A DNA stretch of 64,000 nt from Euglena gracilis. Its lineage: Eukaryota > Euglenida > Euglenophyceae > Euglenales. Positions within the stretch are counted from its first letter, which is position 1, and each line of letters starts with the position of its first letter. Below are positions 58,330 to 64,000 of this stretch, in pieces. Where the stretch lies: assembly GCA_039621445.1 (NCBI GenBank), contig CP154954.1, positions 12,394,716-12,458,715 on the forward strand, in the 5' to 3' direction. The translations under genes were made by a program, and so were the position numbers. The notes under the pieces are model-generated. The model worked only from the letters and a program-made list of their open reading frames with translations. It did not search any database and had not been told where the DNA came from.

Positions 58330-58707
58330 CCCCCTCCTGTCTAAGAACCACCCTTGTCTGAGCACCACCTCCTGGTTCTTACCCGTCTCTTTAAAGGTCT
58401 TCTCGGGGAGGCTTATTTTGTGTGTGTGTTTTTAGAGAAATCTCTTGAAAATTTTGAAAATTTTAGAAATTTCTGAAGCCTGATATGATGAGATTTTGTT
58501 GATTTTTGCATCCAAATTCCTATGAGTGCAACTGTGGACCTCCGAATTAAGGGAAATTTTTCCTTTTCGCCGCGAAGCGTCGGAGTTTTTCGCAGTCGAA
58601 AATTTCCCTCTTGTCTGAGCACCACCCCCCGGTTCTTACCCATAGTTTGGCAAATATATTTTGTGCTTACCCATGTTTTCCAGTGCTTAGATAAGGGGGG
58701 GGGGAGG
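58330..58707. mobile_element. TIR element, TTGTCTAAG family, copy 3
   Basis: The ends CCCCCTCCTGTCTAAG and CTTAGATAAGGGGGGGGGAG are degraded inverted repeats; the flanking TA dinucleotides are gone. The interior aligns with the two other copies throughout, with CGCCGCGAAGCGTCGG where they have CGGCGCGAAGCGCCG. Confidence 0.75.
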
Positions 58708-59306
58708 CAGGGTTCGATATAAGGACGGCACACGGGGTTTAGGTGGGGCTGTCACCCTCACCCCTCCCCTCCTGGACCGGAGGGGGGTCCGGACCACCTC
58801 CCACCTGCCAAGTGCGGACCACCCCGGGGGGTACCCGGACCCCCCCAAAAGGACTTTTCCGCGGAAAATTTTTTTTGACAAAATTTTGCCCAAAAAGTGC
58901 CCGAAATGGCACTTTGGGCTGTTTTGGGGGATCAAAATTATAGGCCCGGATCAACGCACCGTGCTGAAAATCAGTCACCCGGACCGCGACACTCCCCCCC
59001 CCCCTGGACCGGAGGGGGTCTGGACCCCCCACCTGCCCTTTTATCGAAGCCTTGGGGAGGTACACTTCTTATTCCAGTGTATGAGCCCCAAACAGCCAGA
59101 GTCATGGGTCAGGGAATCGGCTGGGCACATGTTTTTCTGACACGTTTTCCAAGTGGTGCATATCTCCAGTCTCAAATAGCACCAGAGCAGATAATTGCTA
59201 AAACTTTGGCTTTCAAGGTTCCGGGGGGGGGGGGTGGGTGAATGGGTTTTTTTGGGCTGCTCACCTCTCCCCAGGTGAAGCGAAGTTGAGGGTTTGAGAT
59301 TGGGTT

Positions 59307-59606
59307 CAGGGGTTTTTTTAAGACCGGGGGGGGGGGGGGGGGGGGCCCCCCCAACCAGCCCACCCCCGGGGGGGCCCCGCCGGGGGGGGGGGGGGTCCCA
59401 GGGGACCCACAAAAAATGGGCGAAAAATCGCGAAAAGTGCTAAAAATAGAATTTTTTCGGCGCCTGCGGCGCCGAAAACTATATCCCACCCCCCTCCGGG
59501 GGGACACCCCCCCCCCCCCCCCCCCCCGGGGGGGGCTCGGCCGGACCCACCCACCCTACCCCCCCCTCCCCCCCCCCCCGGGGGTCCACGACTAAAAAAA
59601 CCCCTG
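59307..59606. mobile_element. hAT-like non-autonomous element, intact
   Basis: CAGGGGTTTTTTTAAGACC opens and CGACTAAAAAAACCCCTG closes 300 bp. The perfect 8-bp duplication ATTGGGTT lies at 59299-59306 and 59607-59614. The interior holds an 18-G run, 22-C and other runs, GTGCTAAAAATAG and the hairpin CGGCGCCTGCGGCGCCG. Relative to 33999-34210 it lies in reverse orientation. Confidence 0.88.
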
Positions 59607-59991
59607 ATTGGGTTGTGTTTCCCCCAAAAATGGTCCCGGTGCGAAGTGCGGAACTTTTTTTTCGGGCCTTTTTGTCTTCCTTTGTTTGCACGTTCGTCGT
59701 TTTCGACAGTGACCCTCCTCCCAGGGGGGATGAGGAGAGTGCCTGACTGGCTTTTGGAAAGTGACTGTCCAATTTTTTTTTTCAACATGGAAAGTGGGAA
59801 CCTCGTCCTCCCTCACCAGCAGAAAGCTCAAACGATTGCCTGCACCAGGGTCGCCAGTTCTCCCTCAGAAACTGCCATATCCCATATGCCCCAAAACCCG
59901 CCGGTGTCCGTCAGCGTCCCCCGGGTACCGGCCAACCCCCGCACAAAACTGTGGGTGGGCCCAGCCCTCCCCGTGCCCCAGGCCGCCACAC

Positions 59992-60157
59992 ATGCCCGGC
60001 TTCGCGCCGGCCGCCCCGCCGCTGGCCCCCGAGGCCGTGCGTGCGCTGACAGCCCTCCTCGGGCAAGTCCGCCGCCTGCTGGTCGTGACGGGGGCGGGCT
60101 GCAGCACGGAGTCCGGCATCCCCGACTATCGCTCCCCGTCTGGCAGCCTGTCCCAAG
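59992..60157 (+). CDS. SIRT4-like sirtuin, exon 1
   Basis: It starts at ATG: MPGFAPAAPPLAPEAVRALT, then LLVVTGAGCSTESGIPDYRS and PSGSLSQ, and ends at CCAAG|GTGTGG in phase 1. GAG-x-STESGIPDYRS is the NAD-binding signature of class II sirtuins. The helix before it (VRALTALLGQVRRLLVV) is also standard. The frame is open upstream, so a longer N-terminus, perhaps a targeting sequence, cannot be excluded. Family members are mostly mitochondrial NAD-dependent lipoamidases, deacylases or ADP-ribosyltransferases. Confidence 0.88.
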
Positions 60158-60226
60158 GTGTGGTTGGACTGCCGTGCCCCTGCAGCGTCTCCCCCCCTGA
60201 GTGGTTTACGTGTGGCCCTTCATCAA

Positions 60227-60290
60227 TAAGTACCCCCCCCCCCCGGAAACTGTCACCTGGCACGTTGGTGAGTACCAGGGACCTTATACC
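60227..60290. repeat. C-run with GGAAACTGTCACC
   Basis: GTA, a 13-C run and GGAAACTGTCACCTGG, closed by TTGGTGAGTACC. It is one end of the hairpin family described at 38950-39067, in the first sirtuin intron. Confidence 0.5.
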
Positions 60291-60295
60291 TGATA

Positions 60296-60709
60296 AACCC
60301 CCCCCCAAATAAGACCCCCCCATAAAATGGACCCCCCCCCCAAAAATAAGACTCCCCCTGGCCGGTCCAAGCAAAAATCCATGAAATGGACCCCCCCCAT
60401 GAATAAGACCCCCCCTGCCGGCGCGAAGCGCCAGATTTTTGAAAAATGGTACATTTTTGGGGGGAAAATCTGCTATTTTGGGACTGTTTTCACACAATTC
60501 AGCATATTTTACCCTATTTGTCTGGCGCGAAGCGCCGAATTTTTCGAAAAGTGGTATTTTGGGGTGTCATTTTTGGACATTTGGGGGGTCGAAAATTTTT
60601 CCAGCAAAATCCATAAAATGGACCCCCCCCCCATGAATAAGACCCCCCCTTGGGCTTTCCAGCAACCGACCCATGAAATGGACCCCCGGTCTTATTTTTG
60701 GGGGGGGTT
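60296..60709. mobile_element. TA-flanked TIR element, AAATAAGACC family
   Basis: AACCCCCCCCCAAATAAGAC and its inverted partner GTCTTATTTTTGGGGGGGGT bound 414 bp, with TA at 60294-60295 and 60710-60711. The words AAATGGACCCCCC and ATGAATAAGACC recur internally four times each. Two hairpins GGCGCGAAGCGCC lie at 60420-60432 and 60524-60536. It lies in the first sirtuin intron and has no ORF. Confidence 0.8.
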
Positions 60710-61131
60710 TAGTTTCTGAGACATGACAGTGTCCCGGAGGGGTTGTTTGGGTCCCCAGAAGAAGCTTGCGATCCAGTTGCCACCACCCTTACAATTTTAA
60801 ACCTTACATTTCCCATCCAAGTTGGTTTGTGTTTCCTGACACTTTCAGCAAATTGTGCCTATCAGCCTATTGTTCTTTTTCATCATTATTTATGTGTGTA
60901 TGATTTTTTATTTGATTATTTTGTGTACGATTCTTTCGTCTGATTTGTCAACGTTCATGTCAATGAAATTCAAAGCTGTCATCTGTCGAAAAAGCCCGAT
61001 TGATTTTGCTTCCAGGCCCCGATGCTAAAACGAGAGGGTTGCCACATGACTGAAAGTACCATCCTGTCCATGGAGTTGTCTCCTGTCTGGAAAAGTCTTC
61101 TTCGGAGGACAGTGGTGCTGCTGTCTCTCAG

Positions 61132-61235
61132 GCCACAAGCCCACGACGTACCAGGAGTTTGTGAAGTCGCCCGAGAAGCGGCAGCGATATTGGGCGAGGG
61201 CATACCTCGGCTGGGACCGGTTTGCCCAGGCAAAG
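61132..61235 (+). CDS. SIRT4-like sirtuin, exon 2
   Basis: CTCTCAG| restores the phase-1 frame: GHKPTTYQEFVKSPEKRQRY, then WARAYLGWDRFAQAK, ending AAG|GTTTTC in phase 0. The order P-x3-Y-x-EFV-x-S, then RQRYWAR-x2-x-GW is the class II sirtuin segment that follows the NAD loop. It separates this subfamily from other sirtuins. The splice joins to exon 1 without a gap. Confidence 0.9.
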
Positions 61236-61476
61236 GTTTTCCCCCCCTGTTTCCTTTCTTGAAAATATAGTCCCCAGCTTTTTTTTGGCCTTCTTTTGCA
61301 ACCTACTTGGAGGGTTGGAACCGCCGAGTGAGGTCGGGCTGGCAGTGCACGGTTGGCTGCTTACATGACAGGGGATGACAACTCTTTGATGACAATGCCG
61401 AGCCACGGGACGACGATAGCAAGTGCTTTGTGGTCCTCTGATGTGAGCCGGCTCTCCCCCCCCCCCCCCCCCACAG

Positions 61477-61562
61477 CCAAACGCCATACACTTCGCTCTG
61501 GCCGAGTTGGAGGCCCGCGGACGCGTCCACCACACCCAACGCTGCCGCTGGACGACAGAACC
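61477..61562 (+). CDS. SIRT4-like sirtuin, exon 3
   Basis: An 18-C tract plus CACAG forms the acceptor. The frame is PNAIHFALAELEARGRVHHT, phase 0, matching the sirtuin helix PN-x-x-H-x-AL-x-x-LE-x-x-G-x-V. The end is uncertain. GACGC|GTCCAC would fit family length but leaves the wrong phase for exon 4; GAACC|GTGGCC at 61563 keeps phase but inserts about ten residues (QRCRWTTEP). Confidence 0.75.
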
Positions 61563-62049
61563 GTGGCCATCCAGTCCCACCCGCCGTCCTGTGAAATTCC
61601 CACCCCCACAAAACGAGCACACAGCGCAGAAGACACTGTCGGCCCAACATGGCAGCTTGGCCACTTTGGAAAGCTCCACAAATTTGTCACCCGGTTTGCA
61701 CTCGCTGCCTCATGGACCGGGGGGGGGGGCTGTTACGTAGGTCGTTTCCCCCGCCGCCATGGGAAGTTCCCAGTGAAGGTTTGCGCCGTGCATTTTAAGC
61801 TGAGCGGTTTTTTGATTTTTCCCAGACCCAGAACTGCACGTGAAATTGTTTTGGTTTTATATGGTTGTGTGCGTGCTATTTTTTTTTTGTGTGGTGCTTT
61901 TCGACGGCCGTTGCACCTGAAGCAGAAGCGAACGTACCTGTTCGGTGACCACTTCCCTGGGGGGGGGGGGGTGAGCAAACCATGGCTGCCAGCCCCGGAA
62001 CGGACACACGGACCAGCTCACTCTCCCGCCGGCCGCCGTGGCGCGGCAG

Positions 62050-62155
62050 CGGTGGCGCCGTGCTCACGCAGAACGTGGACGGGCTGCACGCGGCGGCGGG
62101 CAGCCGGGCCGTCACGGAGCTGCACGGCAACGCCCGCTCCGTAGTCTGCCTCCAG
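62050..62155 (+). CDS. SIRT4-like sirtuin, exon 4
   Basis: Following GCGGCAG| the phase-2 frame reads [20 protein letters not shown], then [15 protein letters not shown], with donor [21 protein letters not shown]-x2-AGS and ELHG contain the conserved Asn-Asp pair and the catalytic His. The four zinc-binding Cys and the second half of the Rossmann domain should follow. No exon for them was found before position 64000, so the gene is probably incomplete in this window. Confidence 0.88.
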
Positions 62156-62398
62156 GTCCCTTGCCCCATCCCTCACCGCTGTGATGGGGGGCCAGGACGT
62201 CTTAGCAGGACCTTTAAGCTGTAGGAACCCATCCCCCCCGGGGGGGGGGGTGGCTTTTCCAGCCAGCCCATATTTTCCAGCCTCTGAGCTGGACCCAGGG
62301 ATATGAAGGCGGTCAGTATTGGGTATGGGGGGCGACCCCCCCCCCCCGGGCGGGCGGTGAGGTGGGGGTGTAAGGGGTACCTGGCCACTCACCATACA

Positions 62399-62472
62399 GC
62401 AAACTGGGCCAGAAGCAAAGTTACCGCCGGCCATGAACAGAGACACAGCCATAGTGCAACTAGGGGGGTGGT
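62399..62472. repeat. dispersed repeat shared with 837-912
   Basis: AAACTGGGCCAGAA(A/G)C, CGCCGGCCAT and AG-GCAAC(G/T)A followed by a G-run line up between the two sites. Same orientation. The source element is unknown. Confidence 0.6.
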
Positions 62473-62827
62473 AAAGTGATAGGGGGGATCTGGATCCCCA
62501 TGTGTTGGAGGGGGATCTGGATCCGGACCCCCCCTCCTCGGCAGGTTCCAAAAGCGTGAACTTTTTTCCAGTGCTGCCACCGGAAAATGAGCAAAAAAAA
62601 ACACGTTTTGCTTCACTTTTGAGCATATTGCCTATCTTTTGATGTTTTTGTGTTTTCCAAGTCAGAAGTGTTCAATTTTTTAAAAAAAAACATTTCAAAG
62701 AAAAATCAGGGGTGTCCAACAATTTTGGCCTTGTATCTGGCCCTTTGCCTGTCCACAAAACCAAAAAAATTCCGGCCATATCAGTTTCGATGTGGGGGGG
62801 GGGGGCTACCCCCCCAAGGCTTCCCAC

Positions 62828-63265
62828 CAGGCTTTTGCTTAAGGGATTGCAGTACCCCCCGGGGGGGGGGGTGGACTGCAGCTTGTCCAAATTTGGCTGG
62901 TGGGTTTTCTAGCAGACCCCCCCACCCCGGGGGGGGCTGCTAGCAGGGCTAGCTAGTGGAAATTTTTTTTCCAGTGACCGGCGCGAAGCGCCGAAAATTT
63001 TTTTTGGACCCCCAAAAATGGCCAAAAATGCCCGTTTTTGGCCATTTTTGGGAATTTTTGGAACAAAATCAGCCAAAAACCTGTTAAAAACCTCATTTTT
63101 CCTCCAGCGCGCAGCGCCGGAGGAAAATTTTTTTTCCAGTCCGGGGGACCCCCGGACACCCCCCCCGGGGGGGAGGGGGGGTCTAGCTAGTCCACTTTTT
63201 CCAGTGTCCAGCCGATTGGCTAGCCAGTACCCCCCCCCCCCGGGGGGGGCCTTAAGCAAAAGCCT
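62828..63265. mobile_element. 9-bp-TSD TIR element, AGGCTTTTGCTTAAGG type
   Basis: CAGGCTTTTGCTTAAGG opens and CCTTAAGCAAAAGCCT closes 438 bp: 16 perfectly matched bases. The perfect 9-bp duplication GCTTCCCAC lies at 62819-62827 and 63266-63274. The interior has CTAGCAGG/GCTAGCTAG words, C/G runs, the hairpin GGCGCGAAGCGCC (62980-62992) and a variant near 63107. The CAGGCTT start groups it with 31580-31896. Confidence 0.9.
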
Positions 63266-63429
63266 GCTTCCCACACATCCCCCAGAGGTACGCTTGAGCC
63301 CTGTGGGGGGCCTCTCAGATCTGGTTGGGTCGAGCAACGACATGAAACAGGGCAGTGTCCATGGGTTTGGTGGCAATTCGTGCCCCAAGGCAAATGCGAC
63401 CGGATTGACACGAGAGGGCACCCCTTCAG

Positions 63430-63560
63430 GTCGACCCTTCCACCACCCTTTGCACTTCACCCAACGCCAAATCCATCCACTGCGCCCTGACCGAATCGGA
63501 AGCACGCGAGCTCCGTCGGTGTCCAATTGCCCGATGCCGCCGTCGGCAGCCACATTCCAA
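63430..63560 (+). CDS. candidate exon similar to sirtuin exon 3
   Basis: CCTTCAG| precedes VDPSTTLCTSPNAKSIHCAL, then TESEARELRRCPIARCRRRQ. The DNA for HCALTESEARE and the exon-3 words HFALAELEARG differs largely at third positions, which suggests common origin. If it is not a duplicate exon, the C-x5-C pair could be a remnant of a zinc site. The end is tentative (CCAA|GTTGCT). Confidence 0.35.
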
Positions 63561-64000
63561 GTTGCTGCATCCCCTCCCTTGGCTGCACCCACTTATCGGG
63601 CCACAAATTGAAGGTCGCCGAAGGTCACAGGCCACCCCAAAAAGTTTGATTCCCCCCCCCCCCAGTTTAAAGCCCCACCTGAGGGTTTTGAAATCCTGTC
63701 CAAATTTGAAGCCGGGGGGCTTTTGTATTTGGGGGGTATTTAGGCATGCCGCGATTTCCAGTGCGTATCTTCTTCCCACGGGGGGGGGGGAGTGACCTTT
63801 GGGTGATAAGGTGGGCATCACAGAGGAGGGGGACAACTGCCCGCCCCGAAGTGGTCCAGAGCTCCTGGGCACCCCAAGACCCTTCCCAAAGGATCAGGTT
63901 TTTTTCTTCGACGCTCCAGCCGAAGGAAGCTCAGGGTTCTGGCATATTTCTACCAAATAATCATCCGTGTTATCTTTTTGGTCGATTTTGAAGGGTGAAC

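Overview
The window looks like nuclear DNA from an intron-rich eukaryote with a large, repeat-laden genome, probably a unicellular one. I cannot place the lineage. No bacterial-type genes or operons are present. Coding sequence survives only as short GC-rich exons, all recognised ones on the + strand. They sit in kilobases of A-poor intronic or intergenic DNA full of C/G homopolymers, microsatellites and short terminal-inverted-repeat (TIR) elements. No reverse transcriptase, transposase, rRNA or tRNA gene was recognised.

Layout. From 1.2 to 37.7 kb, six exon-like blocks (called A, B, D, C, E, F) occur twice in the same order and orientation: at 1.2-12.3 kb and again at 30.1-37.6 kb. Block A ends in an aligned stop in both copies, so this is best read as a tandem array of an unidentified multi-exon gene. 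Between the copies, 12.3-30 kb holds several minisatellites, a roughly 450-bp ATGT array, and a few unassigned exon candidates. A U-box-like exon lies at 40.8 kb. An mTERF-family gene (mitochondrial/plastid transcription termination factor, helical repeats) runs from about 46.8 to 55.9 kb; its strong part is 49.3-55.2 kb, the exon phases join cleanly across most junctions, and an AATAAA follows the stop. A SIRT4-like sirtuin starts at 59,992; four exons carry the NAD-binding and catalytic motifs, and the zinc-binding half was not found before the window ends.

Mobile DNA. Three structural classes can be defined by TIRs and target-site duplications read directly from the sequence. (1) Four elements with perfect 9-bp duplications (Mutator-like). 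(2) hAT-like elements starting CAGGGG, two of them with perfect 8-bp duplications. (3) Several families flanked by TA, with C-runs at the left end and G-runs at the right end (Tc1/mariner-like in structure). One TA-flanked element is nested inside a hAT-like copy. A very short hairpin built on GGCGC-GAA-GCGCC, containing the unusually stable DNA minihairpin GCGAAGC, recurs in these elements and in introns. The mTERF and sirtuin proteins would act in organelles; nothing indicates a functional link between them.
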